Below are positions 1 to 6,139 of a stretch of 7,389 nucleotides of DNA, piece after piece. The position numbers and the translations under genes were made by a program. The DNA lies in NCBI GenBank assembly GCA_021813065.1, contig JAKALZ010000083.1, positions 1 through 7,389 of the forward strand, read 5' to 3'. The notes under the pieces were generated by a model. That model saw nothing but the letters and a program-made list of their open reading frames with translations, was not told the DNA's origin and did not search any database. Each line of letters begins with the position of its first letter. Positions within the stretch are counted from its first letter, which is position 1. The stretch comes from a bacterium. Lineage in GTDB: Bacteria; Spirochaetota; Spirochaetia; Treponematales; Rectinemataceae.

Positions 1-918
1 CAGTCCGCCACGATGGCGGATTTCAACTCGATGATGCGCCAGTTCCCCGAGTACGGCATCATGGCAATCGGCATAAGCCTCACGATGATCACGGGAGGAA
101 TCGACCTCGGCGTGGTGGGCACGGCCAACCTCTCCGCCATCGTGGCGGCGAAGTACCTCATCGGAATGGTGCCTCGAGGCGCGCCGCAGGCGCAGGTTGT
201 TCCGCACCTCTTCGTCGCGGTGCTTCTCTCGCTGGCGGTGGGGCTTGCGTGCGGCGCCTTCGCCGGGCTGTTGATTTCACGCTTCAACATTCCCGCGATT
301 CTCGCGACGCTGGGAACGCAGCAGCTTTTCACCGGCATCGCGATCGGCATCACGAACGGACGCCCGCAGAGTGGATTGCCGCTTCTGTACTCGCGCATCG
401 GCAACACGCAGTTCTTCAACTTCGTGCCCATCTCCTTCGTGCTGTTCGCGGTGGTGGCGCTCGGCATAGGATTTATGCTGTCCAAGACACGCTTTGGCAC
501 GCACATGTTCATGCTAGGCACGAATCCGCGCGCCGCCAGATACGCGGGACTCAACAATACCGCCATCATTCTCCGCACCTACATGCTTTCAGGGCTGCTC
601 TCGTCGATCGCGGGCCTCATCATGATGGCGCGCGCGAACTCCGCGAAGGCCGACTACGGCGCGCCTTACACGCTGCAGTGCGTGCTCATCGCGGTGCTGG
701 GCGGCATCGATCCCAACGGGGGATTCGGGACGATCACCGGTGTCACGATGGCGATTCTCATCCTTCAGTTCCTGTCGTCCGGGCTCAATATGTTCAACAA
801 CATCTCGAATTTCTATCGGGACGTGATCTGGGGCGGCGTGCTGATCCTCGTGCTTGTCTTCAACAAAGCGCTCTCATGGAGGGCCGAACGAAGGGCAGTG
901 CGCAAGAGCATGGTGTGA
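1..918 (+). CDS. Sugar ABC transporter permease, RbsC/CUT2 type (5'-truncated)
   Basis: This is an integral membrane permease of a CUT2 (ribose/simple sugar) ABC importer, of the BPD_transp_2 family. The frame is open to the left edge, so the ATG at 13 is probably internal and the first membrane segment lies outside the window. Counting from that ATG, family hallmarks are ITGGIDL (26-32), the PAILATLGT turn (94-102), the cytoplasmic coupling loop GTNPRAARYAG (169-179), and GGIDPNGGFGT (230-240) before the last hydrophobic segments. Several hydrophobic segments span the length, and the C-terminus is short and basic (WRAERRAVRKSMV). The ATPase and binding-protein genes are expected upstream but are not visible. 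A fucU-type mutarotase follows on the same strand, which suggests a hexose or deoxyhexose such as fucose. The substrate is inferred from that neighbour, not from the permease. The family call is firm. Confidence 0.93.
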   Translation, partial: QSATMADFNSMMRQFPEYGIMAIGISLTMITGGIDLGVVGTANLSAIVAAKYLIGMVPRGAPQAQVVPHLFVAVLLSLAVGLACGAFAGLLISRFNIPAILATLGTQQLFTGIAIGITNGRPQSGLPLLYSRIGNTQFFNFVPISFVLFAVVALGIGFMLSKTRFGTHMFMLGTNPRAARYAGLNNTAIILRTYMLSGLLSSIAGLIMMARANSAKADYGAPYTLQCVLIAVLGGIDPNGGFGTITGVTMAILILQFLSSGLNMFNNISNFYRDVIWGGVLILVLVFNKALSWRAERRAVRKSMV

Positions 919-920
919 AG

Positions 921-979
921 CCGCTTCGCGGATTAGCGCATGGCGCGGTCTGCCCTGCGCATCGCGGCAGACGTGCCGC
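921..979 (+). other. Three consecutive potential hairpins between permease and fucU
   Basis: Three inverted repeats follow the permease stop directly. The first is CCGC-ttc-GCGG at 921-931. The second spans 936-960: GCGCA pairs with TGCGC, then after one mismatch GGCG pairs with TGCC, around a 5-nt loop. The third is GCGGCA-gacg-TGCCGC at 964-979. None is followed by a T-run, so they do not look like standard intrinsic terminators. They could protect the upstream message from 3' decay, or lower expression of fucU relative to the transporter. Short GC stems arise easily by chance in DNA this rich in G+C, so function is inference. Confidence 0.4.
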
Positions 980-1057
980 AGTCCACGATGAGCTATCCGC
1001 GGCATGTGTCCTTAGCCCGCGTTTCGATGCATTGAAAAACCACGAGAGGGGGAGTAT

Positions 1058-1489
1058 ATGCTGAAAGGAATTCCTGAAATCATTTCGCCGGACCTGCTCA
1101 AGATTCTCGATGAGATGGGACACGGCGACGACCTCGTGATCGGCGACTCGAACTACCCGGCGGCGAGTAACGCGAAGCGTCTCGTCCGCGCCGACGGGCA
1201 CGGCGTCCCCGAGCTCCTCGACGCGATCTTGAGCCTCTTTCCCCTGGATACCTTCGTCGCCGAGCCTGTGTCGCTCATGCAGGTGGTGAAGGGCGATCCC
1301 ACGGTGCCCGAGGTGCAAGAGCGCATCCGCGCGGTAGTGCGAACTCATGATCCGCGCGGCGACGCCGCCATCGGCACGATCGAGCGCTTTGAGTTTTACG
1401 AGAAAGCGAAGCAAGCCTACGCGATTCTCGCGACCACTGAACACGGCGCGTATGGCTGCATGATCATCAAGAAGGGCGTGATTCACTGA
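1058..1489 (+). CDS. fucU: L-fucose mutarotase (RbsD/FucU family)
   Basis: This cytoplasmic enzyme interconverts the alpha and beta anomers of a sugar, typically L-fucose, so that the imported form can feed the next catabolic enzyme. The 143-residue product has the usual FucU length and matches the E. coli FucU pattern as I recall it. Visible features are ISPDLLKILDEMGHGD at the N-terminus with the expected catalytic His22, D30 followed by NYPA, the LVRADG strand (42-47), RFEFYEKAK (110-118), and the C-terminal YG pair (Y132-G133) before KKGV. FucU rather than RbsD is favoured by the MGHGD opening and the FEFYEKA segment. The start is set by a purine-rich Shine-Dalgarno site at 1044-1054. The gene lies 139 nt after the sugar permease, with no obvious promoter of its own, so co-transcription is likely. 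The exact sugar could be fucose, ribose or another aldose. Confidence 0.9.
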   Translation: MLKGIPEIISPDLLKILDEMGHGDDLVIGDSNYPAASNAKRLVRADGHGVPELLDAILSLFPLDTFVAEPVSLMQVVKGDPTVPEVQERIRAVVRTHDPRGDAAIGTIERFEFYEKAKQAYAILATTEHGAYGCMIIKKGVIH

Positions 1490-1565
1490 GGGTGCGGCCT
1501 CCTGATAGTTCTGTTTTCCGGGCGCGCACTTGCTCCCCGTGCTCCGCGGGGCTAGTCTGTAACGC

Positions 1566-2753
1566 ATGAAGCCTACAACAGAGCAAGGTGCATGCGGCGA
1601 TAACAAGGGCGTTTCAGACGCCGGGCGGAGCGCTGCTCCCGGTGATACCACGAGCAAAACCGCAAATGGACGAAGAAAAGGTCGGCGCGTTTCAAAGCTG
1701 CCCTTTAGCGGCGTCTCTATGGAAACCGCGGGGCTTCCACCCGGCTCGGCTCACTACATTGGCGATGTCGAACCGACCCTCGCGACCTACTCGCTCTACT
1801 CCTATGATGAAAACTCAGCAGTGATGAAAATCCCGAGCGATGTGAGCGAGCTTCTCGCCCTCATCGACCCAAATATCGTGAACTGGATCAACATCAATGG
1901 TCTCTCGGGCGGGATAGTAGAAAAGCTCTGCGCTATGATGAGCATTCATCCGCTGGTGATCGAGGATATCCTGAACACCGAGCACAGGCCAAAGCTCGAG
2001 AATTTTGACGACTATCTCTTTCTCATTACCAAGATGCTCACCCTGCACGAAGATGGCTCGCTCGAGTACGAACAGGTGAGTTTCATTCTAAAGGGAAAAA
2101 TTCTCATCTCATTCCAGGAGCGCCCCGGCGATTGCTTCAAGGATGTGCGCGATAGGATTATCGCGGGTGCGGGGCGTCTGCGCCGGATGAGCGCCGATTA
2201 TCTTCTGTACGCGCTGGTGGATAATATCGTCGATTATTATTTTGTGGTGCTTGAGCATCTCGGCGATCGCCTCGAAGGTTTTGAGGACCGAGTGCCAGCG
2301 GAAAACGAAGGAGACTTGCTCCATGGACTCCAAGAACTGAAGCGCGAACTCGCGAGAATGAGGCGGGTGATATGGCCTGTACGCGACTCGATCGGAGCCC
2401 TCGCGCGGAGCGAGTCGATCCAGATGGACGCCTCGCTCTCTCCCTATCTTAGAGATCTGTACGAGAACACGGTGCAGGCGATCGAGGCGCTCGAGTCGTA
2501 CCGCGAGCACGCCTCATCGATCATCGAACTCCACCTGAGCCAAATCAATACGAACATGTCGCGGGTTATGAAGGTCCTCACCATACTGTCGGCGATTTTT
2601 ATACCGATTACCTTTATCGCGGGTGTCTACGGCATGAACTTCGCGCACATGCCTGAGCTCACCCAGGCCTGGGGATATCCCGCCGCGTTGGGACTCATGG
2701 CCGCGGTTGTGCTTTCCGAATTGATCTACTTCAAGATAAAGAAGTGGATCTAG
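1566..2753 (+). CDS. corA: CorA-family magnesium/divalent cation channel
   Basis: CorA proteins are homopentameric inner-membrane channels for Mg2+ (in some cases Co2+ or Ni2+). Each subunit has a large cytoplasmic funnel domain and two C-terminal helices. Here the family landmarks are IHPLVIEDILN in the funnel, ADYLLYALVD before the long stalk helix, the first membrane helix at about 336-355 ending in the signature Y355-G356-M357-N358, the periplasmic loop MPEL (362-365), a second helix at about 370-389, and the basic tail KIKKWI. From memory it aligns along its length with Thermotoga maritima CorA (351 residues). At 395 residues it is longer because of about 51 extra N-terminal residues containing a basic patch (GRRKGRRVSK). 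Neither the ATG at 1566 nor the in-frame ATG at 1719 (344 residues) has a clear Shine-Dalgarno site, so the start is uncertain. It appears to be a single-gene unit. Confidence 0.93.
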   Translation: MKPTTEQGACGDNKGVSDAGRSAAPGDTTSKTANGRRKGRRVSKLPFSGVSMETAGLPPGSAHYIGDVEPTLATYSLYSYDENSAVMKIPSDVSELLALIDPNIVNWININGLSGGIVEKLCAMMSIHPLVIEDILNTEHRPKLENFDDYLFLITKMLTLHEDGSLEYEQVSFILKGKILISFQERPGDCFKDVRDRIIAGAGRLRRMSADYLLYALVDNIVDYYFVVLEHLGDRLEGFEDRVPAENEGDLLHGLQELKRELARMRRVIWPVRDSIGALARSESIQMDASLSPYLRDLYENTVQAIEALESYREHASSIIELHLSQINTNMSRVMKVLTILSAIFIPITFIAGVYGMNFAHMPELTQAWGYPAALGLMAAVVLSELIYFKIKKWI

Positions 2754-2869
2754 TCGCGAACCCCGCGCCGTCCACTCACGACAATGGCCTCCACTCCTTC
2801 GATCTTCTCGATCGCAGCCCTGGCGCCGCCGCGGCGATGCAGGCCACCTTCGATTTCTTTGTGAATCAT
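2750..2869 (-). other. Unassigned 39-codon minus-strand ORF, possible gene remnant
   Basis: A short reading frame runs from an ATG (complement of 2867-2869) to a TAG overlapping the corA stop. Its second half reads protein-like, with RAAIEKIEGVEAIVVSG, a helix followed by a Gly-Val-Glu turn and a beta-like strand. The first half is rich in Gly and Arg. The helix-GVE-strand pattern vaguely recalls the alpha1-beta2 part of HMA or ACT-type folds, but there is no CxxC metal motif and the length is too short for a domain. I see no Shine-Dalgarno site. It may be a decayed fragment, a very small protein or chance. It occupies most of the 140 nt between corA and the next gene's promoter region. Confidence 0.2.
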
Positions 2870-2893
2870 TTGAAGTGACCGCAGGCGCGGAGT

Positions 2894-2922
2894 TTGTCTC
2901 GCTCAGGTATGGTGGGTATATT
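2894..2922 (+). promoter_or_regulatory. Predicted sigma70-type promoter of the exported nitroreductase-like gene
   Basis: A -35-like TTGTCT (2894-2899) and a -10-like TATATT (2917-2922) are separated by 17 nt. The region around the -10 is A+T-rich (2917-2940) in an otherwise G+C-rich stretch. Transcription would begin near 2930 and give a leader of roughly 20 nt ending in a strong ribosome binding site. Confidence 0.6.
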
Positions 2923-2940
2923 ATATATAAATTTATCTAT

Positions 2941-2946
2941 GGAGGT
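2941..2946 (+). promoter_or_regulatory. Ribosome binding site that fixes the start at 2951
   Basis: GGAGGT lies 4 nt before the ATG at 2951. An earlier in-frame ATG at 2894 exists, but it falls on the predicted -35 box. The product from 2951 also begins with a clean signal peptide, so 2951 is the real start. Confidence 0.85.
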
Positions 2947-2950
2947 ATTC

Positions 2951-3604
2951 ATGAAAAAACTCTCTATTGTCGCGATCTTCCTATCCGTATTCTCGCTCAG
3001 CGTTTTTGCCGAGGAAATCGCGCTGCCGAAACCCGCGCAAAAGGCGGGTGTGGATGTGTTGACCGCGATCCAGAATCGCCAGATCTCGAGATCGTACGTA
3101 AAAAGGGCAGTTTCGCAGGCGGATCTTTCGACGATACTGTGGGCCGGACTCGGGTCGCGGGGCGCGGATGCGGTTTCGAGCGCCACCAAAGCGGACAGGA
3201 CGATCTCATTCTCCGGCGACAACGCGTACATCAATATCTACGTCTTGGATTCCAAGGGCACCTGGAAATATCTGCCGGAGAGCCAAAGCCTGAAACTCAT
3301 GAGCTCCGGAGATTCGAGGGCCGCGGTATCGAAGGCCGCCATTCCCGACGCCGCCTTTATGATTCTCTTTACCGTGAATACCGAGCTTACGCCCTCCTTC
3401 CTGAAATCCGTGCCGGCGGTATTTCTGCAGATGGCCCACGCGACGGCGGGGTTCTCGGCGCAGAATATGGAACTTGCGGCGAGCGCGCTGAAGATGGCGT
3501 CGATCGTTCAATACACGCTGAACCCCTCCGGCGCGGCGAGCGCGGCAAGGCTTGAGAAGGAGGAGCTTCCTCTCTTCATCATGCAGGTCGGCTACACGAA
3601 CTGA
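2951..3604 (+). CDS. Exported nitroreductase-fold (FMN-type oxidoreductase-like) protein
   Basis: The 217-residue product starts with a signal peptide: MKK, a hydrophobic core, and a likely cleavage after SVFA (residue 20) before EE. The mature part resembles small nitroreductase/SagB-like family members. It has NRQISRSY (42-49) in the position of the FMN-contacting R-x-S-x-R segment, then SQADLSTILWAGLGSRG (55-71), a central NIYVLDSKGTWKY strand pair, AGFSAQNMELAASALKM (166-182) corresponding to the long helix of the family, and a terminal MQVGYTN in place of the common VGYP ending. Family enzymes bind FMN and reduce nitro compounds, quinones or other acceptors using NAD(P)H. An exported version would lack cytosolic NAD(P)H, so its reductant, partner and substrate are unknown. 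It has its own promoter and no operon partner. Family assignment is by motif pattern; enzyme activity is inference. Confidence 0.75.
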   Translation: MKKLSIVAIFLSVFSLSVFAEEIALPKPAQKAGVDVLTAIQNRQISRSYVKRAVSQADLSTILWAGLGSRGADAVSSATKADRTISFSGDNAYINIYVLDSKGTWKYLPESQSLKLMSSGDSRAAVSKAAIPDAAFMILFTVNTELTPSFLKSVPAVFLQMAHATAGFSAQNMELAASALKMASIVQYTLNPSGAASAARLEKEELPLFIMQVGYTN

Positions 3605-3607
3605 ACC

Positions 3608-3647
3608 ATCGCAAAGGCGCCATTCTTATGCGCCGGTATCTTGCGAT
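3608..3647 (+). terminator. Possible stem-loop terminator after the nitroreductase-like gene
   Basis: ATCGCAA (3608-3614) pairs with TTGCGAT (3641-3647). Inside it, GGCGC (3616-3620) pairs with GCGCC (3630-3634) around a 9-nt loop, with an asymmetric bulge on the 3' side. It begins just after the TGA at 3602-3604. There is no T-run behind it, so factor-dependent termination or mRNA end protection is as likely as intrinsic termination. Confidence 0.4.
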
Positions 3648-3726
3648 TGTCGATTGAATCTTCCGATCACGCCTCAAGCGTTACCTCGTACCGCACCAAA
3701 ATCTTGAAAAAAAGCGAAATGATCGC

Positions 3727-3755
3727 TTGACAATATAACACATGTTATTTATTAT
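3727..3755 (+). promoter_or_regulatory. Strong sigma70-type promoter of the tetR-ABC operon
   Basis: A consensus -35 TTGACA (3727-3732) and a -10 TATTAT (3750-3755) are separated by exactly 17 nt. Transcription should start near 3762, giving a leader of about 57 nt to the ATG at 3819. Two palindromic operators overlap the spacer, the -10 and the start point, so the unrepressed promoter should be strong and tightly controlled. Confidence 0.8.
3735..3748 (+). promoter_or_regulatory. Operator O1, 14-bp palindrome in the promoter spacer
   Basis: ATAACA-CA-TGTTAT is a perfect 6-2-6 palindrome lying entirely between the -35 and -10 boxes. The architecture fits binding by a TetR-family dimer, and the regulator gene starts 70 nt downstream. 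A bound repressor would block RNA polymerase. That the adjacent TetR protein binds here is inference. Confidence 0.75.
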
Positions 3756-3767
3756 AACATGTGTTAT
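3754..3767 (+). promoter_or_regulatory. Operator O2, second copy over the -10 and start point
   Basis: ATAACA-TG-TGTTAT repeats the O1 half-sites with the central dinucleotide inverted. It overlaps the last two bases of the -10 and covers the expected start site. The O1 and O2 centres are 19 bp apart. Since O2 is also the reverse complement of O1, the region 3733-3769 forms one 16-bp inverted repeat with a 5-nt centre. Two sites at this spacing suggest two dimers bound side by side. Confidence 0.75.
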
Positions 3768-3818
3768 ATATACGCAAGGCCTACGTTTCACGAACGGGCC
3801 TGTTCGAAAGGATAGAGT

Positions 3819-4400
3819 ATGGGTGCGCATGCGACGATTGATGTGAACGATATTGTGAGCGCGGCGATTCAGATCGTTCGCGAGGCTGGCTGGGATGCGG
3901 TCAGTGCGCGACGCATCGCGGGGCGTCTTGGCTGCTCTACAATGCCGATCTACTCCGGCGCGGGGTCGATGCAGGATCTGCGCACTCTGACGAAAGCCCG
4001 CGCGGTCGAGATGCTCGAAACTTCGCAGCGGATTCCAAGAACGGGCAATCCGGCGCTCGATCTCGCGGTGGGATATGTCGCCTTTGCGCGCGAGGAGCCC
4101 AAGCTCTTCCACTTTGTGCTATCCGAGGACGGTTCGCCTCGCCCCCCAAGCCCCGAGGAATCGATGCGCGCTGGGCGGGAACGTCTCATCGACGACGCTC
4201 CGAAGATGGGAGGGATTCTCGATTCAATCCTGAAGAGCGTGCAGGGAGACTTTCTTTTCCGCTCCTGGATATTCACGCACGGGCTTGCGGAGCTGGTCGC
4301 GTCGGGAGTGGTCGAAATGAGCGACGAGGAGATTCTCCGGCATCTCAATGCCGCGGGCGCGGCGTTTTATGCGTTTCATTCACAGGAGGGGAAGGCATGA
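3819..4400 (+). CDS. TetR/AcrR-family transcriptional regulator
   Basis: This 193-residue protein is probably the dimeric repressor of its own operon. The N-terminal DNA-binding part is typical of TetR proteins: helix 1 around DIVSAAIQIVREAGWDAVS (11-29), a helix-turn-helix in ARRIAGRLGCSTMPIYSGAG (30-49), and the following MQDLRTL start of helix 4. The recognition helix holds C39-S40-T41-M42-P43-I44-Y45. The C-terminal half is variable, as usual for the ligand-binding domain, so the inducer cannot be read. AAAGGA (3807-3812) sits 6 nt before the ATG. The stop overlaps the start of the ABC ATPase gene (ATGA), which indicates translational coupling. The upstream double operator supports autoregulation, with release when the exporter's substrate or a related molecule binds. 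The family is sure; the ligand is unknown. Confidence 0.92.
   Translation: MGAHATIDVNDIVSAAIQIVREAGWDAVSARRIAGRLGCSTMPIYSGAGSMQDLRTLTKARAVEMLETSQRIPRTGNPALDLAVGYVAFAREEPKLFHFVLSEDGSPRPPSPEESMRAGRERLIDDAPKMGGILDSILKSVQGDFLFRSWIFTHGLAELVASGVVEMSDEEILRHLNAAGAAFYAFHSQEGKA
4384..4391 (+). promoter_or_regulatory. Ribosome binding site for the ABC ATPase start at 4397
   Basis: AGGAGGGG lies within the end of the tetR gene, 5 nt before the ATG that overlaps its stop. A second in-frame ATG at 4433 also has purine-rich sequence before it (AAGGA at 4421-4425). The coupled start at 4397 is preferred, but the first 12 residues are not conserved in the family. Confidence 0.7.
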
Positions 4401-5332
4401 GGGAAGGCGGTTCGGGTTTGAAGGATGGAGGAATGCCCGCGGTTTCAGTAGCGGGTTTCAAAAAGAGCTACGGTAAGGTTCAGGCCGTTCGAGGCATCGA
4501 ATTTGAGGTACAAAAAGGCGAAATACTTGCGCTTCTTGGGCCGAATGGCGCGGGTAAGACGAGTACGCTTGAGTGCATCGAGGGGCTCCGACGTCCCGAC
4601 GAGGGGACCATCGCGGTCCTCGGTATGGATCCTGCGCGCGAATCCGTGCGCTTGGCGCGAAGAGTCGGCGTTCAGCTCCAGTCGCAAGGCTTGCCGGCTG
4701 CCATGACCCCGAAAGAAGCCCTAGAATTCTTCGCGCGGTATCGAGGCATGCTGCCAGATTTCAGCACTGTTTCTGGTTTAGGTCTGGAGGGGAAAATGGA
4801 TACGCAGATATCCAGCCTCTCGATCGGCCAGCAGCGCAAACTCGCGCTTGCGCTGGCGATCCAGCACACTCCGGAACTTGTCGTGCTCGATGAGCCGACC
4901 GCCGGTCTCGATGTGGAGACGAGGGATAGACTGCATGAGCTGATGTCGGAGCTGAAAAAACGGGGAACAACGATTCTCCTCGCGACCCACGATATGGCTG
5001 AAGCTGAGAAACTTGCCGACAGAGTCATCGTGATCGTGGAAGGGCGCGTGGCCGCGATGGGTACACCGAGGGAAATCACTGCGGGAGGCACAAAGCTCAC
5101 GAAAGTGGCGGTATCTACAAGAGATAGTTCGGTAGTGCGCGAGCAGCCTTCCTTCGACGGAGTCTCCTTCACATTCGACGGGGAATACGCGCTCTGTCTC
5201 AGCCCTGAGCCCGGGAAACTCGTTCGAGAGCTCCTTGTGTGGATTGAAAGCAAGGGCGACGAGATTGTCGATCTGCGCGTTGAGCGACCGAGCCTCGAGG
5301 AGCGATTCCTCGAAATCGTGAGGAGCAGATAA
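4397..5332 (+). CDS. ABC transporter ATP-binding protein, DrrA/ABC-2 export type
   Basis: This cytoplasmic ATPase powers the ABC-2 permease encoded next. All core motifs are intact in the 311-residue product: Walker A GPNGAGKT (48-55), a Q-loop region around GVQLQSQ (91-97), signature LSIGQ (141-145), Walker B LVVLDEPT (161-168), D-loop AGLD (169-172) and switch His198. After the nucleotide-binding domain there is a C-terminal extension of about 85 residues ending in RPSLEERFLEIV, the PSLE-x-x-F-L pattern typical of DrrA/CcmA-like exporters of the ABC-2 class. Such pairs export drugs, lipids, peptides or polysaccharide precursors; the substrate is not evident. The gene overlaps tetR by 4 nt (ATGA) and the permease by 1 nt (TAATG), so the three proteins should be made in step. 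Confidence 0.94.
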   Translation: MREGGSGLKDGGMPAVSVAGFKKSYGKVQAVRGIEFEVQKGEILALLGPNGAGKTSTLECIEGLRRPDEGTIAVLGMDPARESVRLARRVGVQLQSQGLPAAMTPKEALEFFARYRGMLPDFSTVSGLGLEGKMDTQISSLSIGQQRKLALALAIQHTPELVVLDEPTAGLDVETRDRLHELMSELKKRGTTILLATHDMAEAEKLADRVIVIVEGRVAAMGTPREITAGGTKLTKVAVSTRDSSVVREQPSFDGVSFTFDGEYALCLSPEPGKLVRELLVWIESKGDEIVDLRVERPSLEERFLEIVRSR

Positions 5333-6126
5333 TGAAGACATATCCATTTTACAGTCACTGGGTTTTCGAATTCCGCGCGGGCCTGAGAGAGAAGAGCCTT
5401 CTGTTGATGAACTATCTCTTCCCCATGATCTTCTTCGTACTGATGGCGGCGCTCATGGGCGGTATCAATCCGCTTTTCAAGGAAACCATGATCCCCGCGA
5501 TGATCGTGTTTGCGGTTTTGTGCTCCTATCTGCTCGCGATGCCCTCGTCTATGGTTGCCGCGCGCGAATCTGGCCTCTATAGGAGTTATCGGATCAATGG
5601 CGTGCCATCGTGGGCTGGAATGGCCGCACCCATGCTCGCGAACGCGGTACACATGGTGTTCGTCAGCGCGATTATCGCTATCGTAGGTGTACTGGTGTTC
5701 GATGGCCGGGCGCCGACGGAGTGGGCCAGGTTCGCGCTGGGATGGTGCTGCCTTGTGGGGGCCATGGCGGGCATTGGCCTGCTCGTGTCGGTGGTCGCGG
5801 AGACCACGAGGGCAGCGACCCTGCTCGCGCAGCTCATCTACATTCCCTCGATCGTGCTGGGTGGACTCATGACGCCGCCGGACATGCTGCCGTCGGCGCT
5901 CTCGCGCGTCGCGGCAATTTTCCCTGCCACGCACGCGATGCGTGTGTTTAGGGGTAGTGATGGATGGTGGGTTTCGGCTCTTGCCCTTGCGCTTTCCGCG
6001 GTAGCGGCGGCGATCGTTTCACTCGCGCTCTACGAGTGGGATACGAAGAATGTACGGCCAAAGCGACGAAAACTGATGGCGCTCATCCCAATTCTCCCGT
6101 TCGCGATCACGATATTCATCGGATAA
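5332..6126 (+). CDS. ABC-2 family transporter permease
   Basis: This is the membrane partner of the preceding ATPase, 264 residues, translated from an ATG overlapping the ATPase stop with AGGAG at 5321-5325. Hydrophobic segments lie at about 23-43, 53-71, 98-122, 135-155, 163-180, 212-233 and 247-263. Family features are the loop ARESGLYRSYRINGVPSW (77-94), comparable to the E-x-G-T-x-x-R-L region of ABC-2 permeases, and the LGGLMTPPDMLP...FPATHAMRVFRG stretch (176-208) corresponding to the ABC-2 signature. A dimer of this protein with two ATPases would form the pump. ABC-2 half-transporters usually end after six segments. The extra hydrophobic segment after the basic linker VRPKRRK is unusual. 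Regulation by the adjacent TetR protein is expected from operon structure. Confidence 0.9.
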   Translation: MKTYPFYSHWVFEFRAGLREKSLLLMNYLFPMIFFVLMAALMGGINPLFKETMIPAMIVFAVLCSYLLAMPSSMVAARESGLYRSYRINGVPSWAGMAAPMLANAVHMVFVSAIIAIVGVLVFDGRAPTEWARFALGWCCLVGAMAGIGLLVSVVAETTRAATLLAQLIYIPSIVLGGLMTPPDMLPSALSRVAAIFPATHAMRVFRGSDGWWVSALALALSAVAAAIVSLALYEWDTKNVRPKRRKLMALIPILPFAITIFIG

Positions 6127-6139
6127 GCCGTTCTAGGTT

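Noticed and set aside
249..1064. A 271-codon plus-strand frame overlapping the sugar permease
   Set aside because: It is a shifted frame of the permease with an Arg/His-rich, non-membrane product. The permease frame has all the motifs.
1535..1551. CCCCG/CGGGG stem between fucU and corA as a terminator
   Set aside because: It is only 5 bp, has no T-run, and lies too close to the corA start. Expected by chance at this G+C content.
860..1657. A 265-codon minus-strand frame covering fucU
   Set aside because: It is antisense to a confident fucU gene, shows no family motif, and spans unrelated gene boundaries on the other strand.
2875..3555. A second plus-strand frame over the nitroreductase-like gene
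   Set aside because: It is an Arg/Gly-rich shadow without a good ribosome binding site. The 2951 frame has a Shine-Dalgarno site, a signal peptide and family motifs.
3669..3720. Minus-strand peptide reading FFKILVRYEVTLEA before a stop
   Set aside because: It looks protein-like over about 15 codons only, has no start or ribosome binding site, and runs back into the TetR promoter. Too short to call a gene remnant.
3733..3769. The 16-bp inverted repeat as an intrinsic terminator or transposon end
   Set aside because: It is A+T-rich, lies inside a consensus-like promoter upstream of a TetR gene, and resolves into two 6-2-6 palindromes, so operators explain it better.
4672..5934. A 420-codon open frame on the minus strand opposite the ABC ATPase and permease
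   Set aside because: It runs antisense to two genes with intact family motifs. Its product is a low-complexity Arg/His/Ser-rich string with no recognisable domain, a common artefact in G+C-rich DNA.
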